From Ceratopteris richardii (taxonomy: Eukaryota > Streptophyta > Polypodiopsida > Polypodiales > Pteridaceae), in assembly GCA_020310875.1 (NCBI GenBank), contig CM035420.1, positions 188,391,880 through 188,455,879 on the forward strand: DNA of 64,000 bases, written 5' to 3'. The number at the start of each line of letters is the position of its first letter. Positions within the stretch are counted from its first letter, which is position 1. The notes beneath the pieces were generated by a model. It was not told the origin of the DNA and ran no database searches. It saw only the letters and a program-made list of their open reading frames with translations. Both the position numbers and the translations under genes were made by a program. This document shows, piece after piece, positions 52,129 to 62,619 of this stretch.

Positions 52129-53568
52129 ACTCTGCATAGACTAGGGGTATATTGGCCTTCTATGGAAGCAGATATCTACAAGATGTGTAAAGAATGCCCT
52201 ATCTGTTGTGAAAGGCCACCAGTAGAACATGCTACATTATATCACATGTCTCTCACACCAGATTGGAGTGAACCTTTAGTGATGTAATTAAGGACGAAAA
52301 CATTCCCTCAAGGAATGACCTTAGCACGACAACGCAGTCTAGAGCAGAAAGCTCAAGACTATTCACTTATTGGTGACAATCTATACAAACGAGCACGAGA
52401 TGGATACTTAAAACAATGTGTTCATGAAAGCGATTATTTGAGTGTACTAGAGACTGCACACCAAGGTGTTGCAGGAGGTCATTTTGGCCCCGATAGGATA
52501 ATCAAAGCCATACTGTTTGTAGGATTATGGTGGCCCACTCTTCACATGGATGCACATACCTATGTTAAGAGATGTGATGTGTGACAGAGAACTCAGTTTC
52601 CTACTCGTAGAGATGAAATGCCATTGAAACCCATGATGGGAGGATGTGCATTTTCTAAGTGGGATATAGACTTTGTAGGACCCATTAACCCCCCTACAAA
52701 AGGAACACATACTGAATATATCATAGTTGCAACATATTATCTTACCAAATGGGTAGAGGCCAAGGCCACAAAAAAGAATGATGCACACACGACTGCAAAA
52801 TTCTTATTTAAAAATACCTTTTCAAGATATGGACTACCTATAGAGTTAGTGAACGATCGAGGAACTCACTTTCTAAATCAGGTCATTGAATATTTGTTAT
52901 AGGATTTTATGGCGATTCACAAGAAATCCGCACCATATCATCCTCAGGCCAATGGTCAAGCAGAAAGTACTAACAATATCCTTTGTAATGTACTGACGAA
53001 ACTCATGAACAACAACAAATGTTCAGATTGGGACAAACAGTTACATCATGTTGTTTGGGCTTATCGAGTGGCCTACAAGACCGTACTCAATGAAACTCCC
53101 TTTGAGATGGTTTTTGGTCAGAATGTTGTGCTCCCTTTGGACTTCTTGATACTGATCCTTAAGGTTGCATAAGAACATCAATGGACCGGCCGTGAATTAT
53201 CGTGGAGAATAATGGACTTGGAACGATTAGGAGAAACCAGGCTGAAAGCAACAACAGGTATATATGCAGCAAAGAAGCGACAGAAAGCATATTTCGATGC
53301 ACATGTGAAAGATAAAGGCTTAAAAGAAGGAGATTTAGTCCTAGTATATACGTTGAAACAACACACACAGAAATTAGAAAAGCGAGGTTATGGACCTATG
53401 ATCATTAAAAGACTCTCGACAAGTGGAGTAGTACAATTAGCCACCCTAGAAGGAGACATAATGCCTAATTACATTAGTGGTTGTAGAATCAAGCTTTATC
53501 AAGAACCTCTTACTGAGGTTATGCTTAGAAGACTCACGTTGGCAAAGAAGTGTAAGGAGGAAGAATAG
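52129..53568 (+). pseudogene. pol: Element G: zinc modules and integrase
   Basis: End of the first zinc module (GVYWPSMEADI, CKECPICCERPP), linker with LARQRSLEQKAQDYSL, second zinc module (AHQGVAGGHFGPDRIIK, LWWPTLHMDAHTYVKRCDV), integrase core (FSKWDIDFVGPINPP, VNDRGTHF, YHPQANGQAESTN) and the C-terminal tail (GDLVLVYTLKQHTQKLEKRG, YISGCRIKLYQEPL). No chromodomain. A broken copy. Confidence 0.87.
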
Positions 53569-53616
53569 AGAATACATGCTGAAGCTCAAGCAGAAGCTAT
53601 AGAACGCATTAAGCGC

Positions 53617-53990
53617 ATGAAGCTAAGAAGACAGGGACGAGGGAGAGAACATTATAACCATCTAGAAACAACACCCAGATACCCCATGGCCATGTGTCAA
53701 GAAAAGTCACTTACTCATCCTAGTGTAGTGGATAGGAGACCATTCATTACAGTTAGGCTAGAGCACGGCAATTATTGCCACGAGCTCAGGGCTTTAATTG
53801 ATTCAGGTGCTGCAACTAGTGTGATTAGATGGTCCCACTATAAGGACTTGAGAATAAAAATGCATCCAATTGAGGCATACCTCATAGGGCTAGGAGGCAT
53901 GAAACCCCTTGCATGGGTGAGGTGGACCTTCCTATCCTCATACACAATGTGACCATGACAACGAAGCTCGCTTGACTTCCCTAACAACTC
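53617..53990 (+). pseudogene. Element G: second protease-like domain after integrase
   Basis: Begins in a basic helix (MKLRRQGRGREHYNHLE), then MAMCQEKSLTHPSVVDRR, PFITVRLEHGN, ALIDSGAATSVIRWS, and PIEAYLIGLGGMKPLA. The A counterpart is MCQKSGIATSQVIDRR, ALIDSGAASSAV, PIEAYLIGLGGVETP. This shows that the downstream protease is common to A, B, D and G. Confidence 0.78.
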
Positions 53991-55115
53991 TCCACCTGAG
54001 GTATGTAACCCTAGACCATATGAAACGCAAGTGCCGGAGGACCGGAATATCTTTGGCCAGATCCCTCGGCTAAGCACGCTCCTTCCAAAGTCACCCCATG
54101 AGAGCTTGGCGATGGATAGTTGCCAGATAAAAGCATGTCAACAGATTTTTCCCTTGGTCTTCGAGAAGCAATTAGGTGGGTCACATCAGCCATCAGGTGG
54201 ACTGCATCAGCAGCCACATGGACATAACACCCTGCAGTGCCCATCCTTCCACACTTACTACAAACTGGCCTAGATTAATGATACAAAATGCTGCACTTTG
54301 TAATGGGCAAGTTTTGCAAGTGTTGGACCTCCCTTCTTTTCCAAAGTAGAGTGTCCATCCGACCTCTGAACCCCAACCACAAAGGAGTCACCCATGACTG
54401 AGGAACCCAAGCCGACGTCCCTACCAGACTATGCAAAGAAAGCAACAGTATCAGCACCACAAAGCAAGAGGCACAAGACAAATATGGGTGCCAAAAGGAT
54501 AGAAAGCATCGATAGATTTCAACAATGCAGATATGGACAAGAAGAATTTAAGGCAGCATCATAAGTAGTATTCTACATCTCCTCAACCTTTTTGTACGAG
54601 TACGAACATTCGACAGATTTGGATCGCCAAGAAGTACCTTACGAATCGACCCACACCCACATAGATATGGGTACCCAAACAATGTATTATAGCTCAACAC
54701 TCATCCAAATAACATATACCCCTCTGAAATCTCTTCACCCCTCAACACCACCACATCCAATATCATCTTTGGTCCCTCAACAGAAACATACCACCCGCTC
54801 AGCAACTCTTAGAAACCCTTGTAATAATTCACTCATAACTGAACCTTGTATAAACTCAACCACATTAACCCAATATCACTTGTAATAACATCTCATAAAG
54901 CAATGTATCCACTATCTGAAGCATGTAGGTGTCTAGAGACATGCATTAGTGTTGCAAAAATCATTCCATAAACCACCTCACAACACTTGGCTACACGGGT
55001 TACACATCGGTTATGGAAAGGGATTGCAGTCTCACTTTAATGGGATCATGATTAATTTCCATACTAATGTGCTAATCTTTTGTAGCAGATCCTCTCCACA
55101 TTTGCATCACTCATC
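53991..55115 (+). other. Element G: tail between second protease and extra ORF
   Basis: Mostly degenerate. Carries W-P-K motifs: QIWVPKG (about 54480), QIWIAKK (about 54620) and IWVPKQ (about 54665). No other domain recognised. Confidence 0.45.
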
Positions 55116-58100
55116 ATGCAGAAAAAAGGACCGTCTGAAGCTGGCCCCAGTGTACCGGTGGTCAATTTTGGCGAATTACTAGCTGAGCCACATCCCATGG
55201 CACAACCACCTGAATTTCAAGGATTCCCAGGCCCTATGCCGATTGATGACCTTGCGCTTCTCCAAAATACAGAAGACTTAAAGCATGTTTGGGTGAGAGC
55301 AAGTTTCACTTCCCAAACCGGATTTTTATAGATGCTATTACCTAGTGACCACACTTACAACCTCCAAGAACAAGGACTTGCCGAGTACTTTCATTTTGTT
55401 GTCTTTGGTAAATGACCACCCATTCAAAAAGTTCTATCTTTCAAAAGATTTGATTCGAGCAGCAATTAAGATCCATGGAACTCACACGCCAACATAGCGA
55501 GAAAGGCTGATTCGAGAGCCGATGAAGCATGGTGATGTTATCAAATGGGAAGACATTTCGGCCATTACACCTGAAGTATCTAAGCCCCTATGTATATGTA
55601 CGCAACATTTTGCATTCTAGGCTCAAGACCGTTTCACTATGCCTCACAAGCATATTTGGTTTGGATTGTATTTAGCATGTATTGGGGCCCAAACAATAGA
55701 TCTTGCTAGTTGGATCATTGATTAGTTGTACTTAGCATAGCAGAGATGGGAAAGGAAAAAAGTCATCCATGGATGTTGCACTCTCACTCGCATTGTTTAT
55801 ATGTGCTTGGCATATCACTTGCCTATAGAACGTGCAATGAAGAGTGAAGAATTGAAGGCATTCAAAGGGACCGCCAAGAAAGCCAGAAAATCTAGCAAGG
55901 GACGGGTAGGCAAGCACATGCGAGAATCTATCCCATGCCTACAAGTTCTAGAGTCCCCATCACCTCAACCCTCTCCAGAACAGTCACCTACAGAACCCCC
56001 GGCACCAGTACAACCCACACATGTACGCCTGTCAAGATCGATTATCATAGAAGGTACTACCAGTGCTATTACCTCTCAAGCAACCACAGTCCAGGAACCA
56101 ATCACTACAGCAGCAGAAAGTCCCACCTCCATTGGTGCGGAAGCATTTACTTTTCCTATACCCAACTTGGAAGCAGAGCCCATAAATACCACTTTTGATT
56201 TTGAAATACCTGATGTTTTTTCAAATGAGTTTCAATTTTCAAAAGGATAATTTTTCTCACAGGAGTATGAATGCCCAAGTTACCCTACCACACCCCCTGA
56301 TCAACCGGAAGAGCAAGTAGTCTCCATATCTAAGGAAGAAAGGATAGAAACTGATGATGAAGATGGAGATGATGAAACCAATCAGGCAAGCCATGAATCT
56401 CAAGAGAATGTGCAAAATGATGAACAGGAACAACACACTGACACTTAGGGTGACACTAGTACTTACGAAGATGAAACATTTGAAGCTGCTGCATACACAT
56501 TGGCAATCAAGAAGCTATATCGCACCATGCAAGCTGTTTGGGCGCACAGAAAATTGTTCGAAGAAGAAAGCCAAGTGCTTGTAGAACAAGAACTCGCTAC
56601 AGGAGGCTTTGAAGAAGCTTACATTCAGGGATTCAGAGAACTAGTTAAGTCAGTAGGAACTAATGAAGCATTATGCTATTTGTAGAGGAAACCACTACCC
56701 CAATTTGACCCATGATGAATACGCTTGCTATCAAAGCCCGGTCAATATATTCGTGTACCAACGGATGCCTAGTCCTCACAACAGGCCAGGGAAGCACTCC
56801 TCATCCTTGAAGATTCTTTGGCAGAAGAAACCATCGTGATTGACTCCCCGCCCCACACTTCTACTGTAAATACCACTACTGTGGTGGAAGTACCCAATGT
56901 ACCGACTACTCCTCCTTCACCTCCTATCCTTCCAGTCTCTCTTGTACACCCTACCTCTCCTAGACCATCCAAGTCCTTCGATAGTGTACTAGCAAAAGTC
57001 TTTGTTGCCTCAATTCCTCTCACCCTTTTTGCACCCACACAACCTAGCCTCCCTCCTCGGACGTCCATCCTTCTATCCCGTCCATTTCTCCATCCATCCG
57101 TCCCTTCCTTCCCCATCCCTCCAAGACCCCTATTCCCTTTTCCCTCTCCATTGACCTTCTCCCCCGTCTCACCTCCCCAACCCATTGTATTTCCTCTCTC
57201 CCCTCTCCACCAAGGAATACAAGAAACCCCATCTGTAAATTATTTGGCAACCTTTGTAAATCTTGTATTCACACCCACTCATGCACCCACTATCACTCCA
57301 CTATTCACAGTCACGACATTCGACACCACATCCAGTGACATGGACATATCACCACCCACCGCACCAACACTCACCTTATCCATTTCACCACCACATTTAG
57401 GCACATGACATTTCTCCATAGTCACCACTACATCCACTTTCCCATCCCTATTTCTCCTTTCCCTTGCATCAACACCCACACCCACAGCATCTGCACTCAC
57501 TCCACCGTTAATGTTATCACCAACAATTGACACTGCATTCCGTCAAATGTTCGCATGTATGACAAGTGAGAGATGAGTTCACATCTCTAGGCACCAGTTA
57601 CCAGACGCTACAACAGACCACGAATGACGTACAGTCGTAGCTAAATTCCTTAAGTATTGAGAACGCCTCCCTTAACACATGCTACCAAGAGCTATGCTAG
57701 GCCTACCATACACTTGAGCTAGAAAGTGAACAGAAGACAAAAGAGGCAATTACAGATATTGACAATTTGTTAAGGGCTCAAACTATTCAAAGTGTGACGC
57801 TCACCAGAAACATGGGATTACTAAGACGTCACCTAACAGCAGCCAAAGAAGGGAATCAACGCTTGCAAGAACAGAATAGAGAGAACCTTGAAGCTGCTTT
57901 AGATCAACCAGACGAACCTCTGAGTCCCAACCATTTCAAAGTCGTCCCCTCAGAATCTATGAAGATACTATTAGAAGACCATGTCATACTACTCGAAGAT
58001 TATGACAGTATGAACAAGGCATATCAGAAGCTCAAGGAAGCCCACAAAATGCTACAGTTGAGAGCACTTGAATAACAAGTACCACTACCTCCTGCGGCCA

Positions 58101-59232
58101 CATCTCCTGAGATCATCGAGGAACTCAAGCCCAGGCGGACGTGTCACAGCCAAAGGCCAGACCACCTTTGAACTCCCTACCTCCGCGTGGATGAAGACTG
58201 TAGAAGAACTTGGAAAGACCCACTCAGCATGTGTGGAAGCTCAGTTACACGCAATGGCTATGATCGAGGAGCGTATTCTACAATCCCCTTATTTTGCTCA
58301 CTTGGCCCCTCGTAGGTATATATCTAGGCATGAGCTACAATATAAGCCATATTTTATGTTAATGGAAGAGTACCAACTAGTGATCGGAAAGGAAACAGGC
58401 AAGAAACCCTCACACACAACTTAGTTTGAGCCTGATGACTTGCCACGAGATGCGCAGAGAGGAGCAATCTTTCAACAAAATTGGCGCCAGGAATTATTAT
58501 AGAAATATCCAGAAATGATGAGCACATGGGTCAAAGCACCCCTCCATTTAAAGTATAACCCATGTTGGGGACCGATACCACGACGCCGCTATTGGAAGGC
58601 CTTTGCAATCAAAGTACAAAACAACAAGCAGTGCCAAGACTAGCTAAATTATCCGTATTTCACTCCACCCCGTGGACTGCCCACTGTTGGATATATGATG
58701 GCAACCATTCGCCACTAGCTCCCCCGCTTACACCGCATGGACGATGTAGCTACCCATGTGATGGTCAAAATATTTGACATGATGCAGATCGTATTCAAAG
58801 CCTTTCATTGCGTCAAGGCACCACATGTTAACACCCTGGGCTTTGAGCATGGTAATCAAGATTTAGCATATGACATGAGCACGACACCATCGCTTCGGGT
58901 GTGCTATGTCTGACACTGACGCATCAAATATTTACCGGCATGCTATAAAATGACCTTCAAAGAAATTTTTACTACCAGTTTTTGGGAGTACCATTTAGAG
59001 GTGTTCATAAGCAGGCTAACACTCCTACTCCCATTATTTGGCTGTGAACAAATGGTGTACTCCATGCACTATAGACTCCCACCACCAGATGAACCTCAAC
59101 CCATAGATTAGGAAAAACTCGAAGTAGATCTTGCAAGAGGCATTCACATTTTAGAGCACATCCTCCCTTAGGACCTCCTACAAAATTATATCCGACAGAT
59201 CCCACAACAAGGTTCTCTCAAGGATGATAGAA
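55116..59232 (+). pseudogene. Element G: large extra ORF region (about 4.1 kb) in the env position
   Basis: Layout from N to C: a head with MQKKGPSEAGPSVPVV; a folded region with the block seen in C and E (about 55640-55850: HKHIWFGLYLA, GCCTLTRIVYMCLAYHLP, ERAM); a Ser/Pro/Thr-rich part; an acidic part; a helix (LAIKKLYRTMQAVWAHRKL, QELATGGFEEAYIQGF, about 56500-56660); a long Pro/Thr-rich stretch (56818-57400); a coiled coil (57767-58070, MGLLRRHLTAAKEGNQRL); and the conserved end (58220-59130: MIEERILQSPYFAHLAPRR, YNPCWGPIPRRRYWKAF, RIKYLPACYKMTF, SFWEYHLEVF). No membrane segment is visible. Broken in many places. Function unknown. Confidence 0.72.
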
Positions 59233-59234
59233 GC

Positions 59235-59250
59235 GAGAGGGGGGGGGGGG
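59235..59250 (+). other. Element G: polypurine tract
   Basis: GAGAGG followed by a G-run, immediately before the 3' LTR start. Confidence 0.88.
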
Positions 59251-59901
59251 TCTTGGCAGTAGCTAGAGGCACAGACGACATGGAAGTATGTGAAGGTGGA
59301 TCACAACCAAGTAGTGAGGAGCCATACAAATTATTTTTTCAAAGAAATACGTTTTTTATTACTTTTTCCAAAACCCTCAATAGTGATTTTCATCACTCTT
59401 GTACCATATGTAACATAGAACAACCAGTTTTGTAATTATATGCTCCATTTTGTGCAAGCCGAGGAGTCCTCGAGCTTGAGGAGCCTAGGTAGAATGAGCC
59501 CTCCAATTTTGTCTATTTTTAGACTTTGTTTAGACCTTCAAATAGCACCTAGAACCTATTTTCTAACTATGCCGGTCATTAGATGTGAAACCAGTCAAAA
59601 CTAGTCTAAAAACTATAAAGAGAGCTATAGAGCTCATTTTTGAGGTTAGCTAGTGTAGACTTGTATGAGCTAGTGTGAGCTTGAGCTTGTAATTGAGATC
59701 TTGAGTAATAGAGTCTATTTTCCTACCTTCCATTTTGTCTTGCTTGTCTCTTACATGTGTGTGTGCATCTCTATGCTTCTCACCTTCACTCTCACTACAT
59801 CTCACATTCATGATCTTCATATCACTCCTATCTCTTTCGCGGATTGACATTAAGGAGGTGGAGATTCTTAACGTGGTACTTACCATTGTGCTAGAGCAAC
59901 A
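59251..59901 (+). repeat. Element G: 3' LTR (651 bp)
   Basis: Matches the 5' LTR over its full length with about 50 differences by hand count; shared hairpin at 59461-59484; ends GTGCTAGAGCAACA and is followed by the duplication ATAGG. Confidence 0.93.
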
Positions 59902-59906
59902 ATAGG

Positions 59907-60810
59907 AGACCTTTGCTATATTTAGAGTGAACTCCAGCTTCTTCCAAGAGCTGCGCCATGAGCATTCTACTATTATGTTCGTTAAGCAATTGTTGTGCTC
60001 TCACTTGCTCCACGATGTGATACAGCCTCCAGAGTATCGTTGTATATGCTGGGGCTCCGGTGGTTTCTTCATCTTCTGCTTCTTCTTCATCCTCTTCTTC
60101 TCCCTCTCAATGTGCATGTTGCTAAGATGAAGTTCTCTGCTGATCATCATCCCAATGTACATGGCAGCCTTCTGTGGATTTCCTTCATCTTTGGGAAGAG
60201 GTGCCCTGTTCTTCTGTGTCCAAACAAAATTCCAGATCAGAAAGTTGTGTATTCTATAAGAATGATTCGAAGTCAAAGGTGCTCATCCCTTCAACGTCTT
60301 GGGTGGTAGCAAATTCAAATTCAGGTGGAACGGGAGGAGCCGATGGGGCAGCTTGTGATGTGCCTTTAGATCTAGAACTGGGTATTCTAATTGTAAAGGG
60401 AGGCATAATGGCATCCCCTCATGGTGAGACTTCCGGAGTTGTAAGAACTTCACATGTCTAGACGTAGGGAATTGAGCCTCTCATGTGCTTGGATTGATGT
60501 GAGGCAGTTTTGTGTCTTTTAAACATTTGTAACTAAGACCAGGTTAAAGCGCGTTCAAGGGGTACATCGTATGCTAAGCACTTGTAGATGATGCATGTGA
60601 TTTCACAACAAACATTCACGACTAGCTTCCTAGATGACCTTTTATTTGTTCCATAAAGCTGCTCCATAATCCATATGGGAAGCTTTATCGGTAGTGCACC
60701 TGTCTCCACCAAATAAAGATCGAACCAGATCCGTTTGTGGGGCTGAGTGAACCAATCTTGACCAAAAAATGCAAAATGTTGCATGCACATATGGAGAGGG
60801 ATTTGAGCTT
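59907..60810 (-). mobile_element. Element E, piece 3: N-terminal part of the large extra ORF
   Basis: Minus-strand remnant continuing E beyond G. It encodes MQHFAFFGQDWF, HKRIWFDLYLVETGALPI, LPIWIMEQLYGTNKRSSRKL, VNVCCEITCIIYKCLAYDVP and ERALTW, matching C's MQHFAFPAQERF, KKIWFSLYLAD and RCLAYDVPVQRALNW. Downstream are a Pro-rich and then Glu-rich low-complexity part and LLEEAGVHSKYSKGLL. The upstream part of E is not visible: H's LTR remnant joins at about 60810. Confidence 0.72.
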
Positions 60811-61032
60811 CTGTAATAGAGTTATTTTGTAATCAAAGCTTTCCATTGTTCCACTCTTTGCTCTTACCTTGTGCGCTTGTGTGTGTATGTGTGTGCATGC
60901 TATTGTGCTTTCACTCATGCACTTGTGCCATCACTTTCTCATAGTCTTCATACGAGTCCTCACGTCTCCACAGATTGACATTTATGAGGTGAATATCCTC
61001 ACGTTCGTACTTGCCATTGTGCTAGAGTGACA
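60810..61032 (+). repeat. Element H: 5' LTR remnant (R/U5 side)
   Basis: Begins near GAGCTTCTGTAATAGAG, matches the 3' portion of the D and G LTRs (TTGTTCC, GTGTGTGTATGTGTGTGC, CACTTGTGCC) and ends CATTGTGCTAGAGTGACA as in G. Left edge approximate. Confidence 0.8.
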
Positions 61033-61039
61033 CCAAATT

Positions 61040-61056
61040 TGGCACCGTTGTCGGGG
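61040..61056 (+). other. Element H: primer-binding site, tRNA-Asp type
   Basis: TGGCACCGTTGTCGGGG, two bases off the Athila-type site, 7 bases inside the LTR end. Confidence 0.87.
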
Positions 61057-61529
61057 GGAGAGCTTGGAGGACAAGCGTGTAATGGTAAGACATAGAGTAG
61101 CAACATTGGAAGGTAAAAAAATCACCATTTGAAGTTTAGTTTCTGAGTTTTGCTTCATCTCCATCATCATCATCACCAACATCTCCTCTCGTCTTCACCT
61201 TCTCTGATTTTTTCACTTTTTTTACTGTATATCCCCTATTTTTGCCTCTTCTTCTTCATTCTTGGTTGTGCAAAGAGTTCAGTGAGAGTTTAGAGCTTAA
61301 GCGTGGATGAAATACAGAGAATCGTGCTATTAAAACATCACAAAACTAAGTGACAATATCGCGGAGTGACAAGGTCTGCACCTGGTATCGCAAGTGTCAT
61401 ATCATGAGATTGAAGGGTGACTTTGCATATACAGCCACATAAGAGTGACAAGGAGGACACAAGGCACACATATTTGCAAAATTTTTGAATTTGGTGTCAA
61501 AATCTCCAAGTATCATGTCCGCTTGAGTT
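61057..61529 (+). other. Element H: PBS-proximal leader
   Basis: Non-coding. Low-complexity CATCATCATC and TTTTTCTT stretches at about 61155-61230, and scattered TATCGCG words before the array proper (about 61355 and 61390). No gene seen. Confidence 0.4.
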
Positions 61530-62225
61530 TTGGTATCGCGATACTAGAATTCCCGTGTATCATGATACTTGTCGAGGTATCGTATCATGCACGCCCACTT
61601 GAGGTATCACAATACCATTTTGGTATCATATCGTCAAGTGTTGGTATCGCGATAGCGGTTGCCCCGGTGGTATCGTATCATCCCAGTCATGGTAAGCAGT
61701 ATTGTATCGTGCCTATTCTAGTATCGTATCGTGTAAAAAAGTGGTATCGTATCGTTTGACCCTTCAGTATCGTATCGTCCATAGAACCAGTATCGTATCG
61801 TGAGAGTTGCAATATCGTATCGTGGGTTTTACTAGTATCGTATCGTGTAAAGTTTTGGATCATATCACTTATCACCTTAGTAACATATCGTGAGCAATCT
61901 GGTATCGTATCACGTGATTTTTGGTATCGTATCGGGTAGTGGTCAGGTATCGTATCATCCACTAACTTGGTATCGTATCGTCAAATGCAGAGGTATCGTA
62001 TCGTGAGGTGACTTGGTATCATGTAAATTTTGGTATCGTATCGTGAGGTGACTTGGTATCGTATCATGACTGCTTCGAGTATTGTATCATTTGGATAGCA
62101 GTATCGTATTGTGGAAGTTGGTAATTGCCTTGGTAGTATCGTATCGTCCGAGGTGGTATCATCCAGAGACAAGTATCGTACCGCGACCATCTAGTATCGT
62201 ATCATCGCACCTAGTATCGTGTATC
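61530..62225. repeat. Element H: leader tandem array built on GGTATCGTATCGTG
   Basis: About 0.7 kb of short repeats with core (G)GTATCGTATCGTG and spacers of about 8-20 bases. The palindromic form TATCGCGATA is present at 61534-61543 and again near 61646. Same place as the arrays of A, C and G but with a different unit. Confidence 0.93.
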
Positions 62226-62619
62226 GCCTGTTTAAGTACTCCCAGGAAGGTTCTGTTTCCCTGTTTTAACCCCCAAAGCCCTGAACTGGCATAACTTTCT
62301 CATACGAAATCCGTTCGGAGTGATTTTGGGTTTGTTACGATAAAACTAATATGTGGATTATTAGATATAGTATTTTGAAGTTGACCCTCATGTGGGACTA
62401 GGAAGCAAGGGGTTCCATAGGATTTTAAGCAATATAGAGGAAAATTTTGGACTGGTAGACAAGGCTTATGAACTTGAGATCAAGTAGACACCTAGGAAAA
62501 GATAGATAAAGTATCAAATCATCTTAGGCTAGTGTCAACCATACAACCAAGTCGTGGGATCACAAATTAGTGGTTATCACTACGTGTTGAGTTCATAGAC
62601 AAGTGAGTCAGAAATGTCT
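62226..62619 (+). other. Element H: gag-proximal leader
   Basis: Contains the conserved leader block (CTGAACTGGCATAACTTTCTC at 62281-62301, then ATACGAAATCCG), almost identical to C's block on the opposite strand (about 28733-28754). No gene seen. Confidence 0.6.

Larger units (their letters stand above)
44197..59901 (+). mobile_element. Element G: complete-length Athila-like Ty3 element with extra ORF, 15.7 kb
   Basis: LTRs at both ends and a perfect duplication ATAGG (44192-44196 and 59902-59906). Order: LTR, primer site, leader array, gag, linker, protease, RT, RNase H, doubled zinc module, integrase, second protease-like domain, W-P-K tail, large extra ORF, polypurine tract and LTR. This is the only copy here that shows the whole layout from end to end. 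LTR divergence is about 7-8 percent by hand count, and it has many breaks (more than twenty), so it is old. It is inserted in the extra ORF of E. Confidence 0.94.

Noticed and set aside
55116-59232. Calling the extra ORF an envelope gene
   Set aside because: The position fits the env-like ORF of Athila relatives, but no signal peptide, membrane span or fusion-like segment is visible.
61530-62225. CRISPR-like repeat-spacer appearance of the leader arrays
   Set aside because: Units are short and irregularly spaced, vary in sequence, and sit in the leader of plant retrotransposons; no cas genes.
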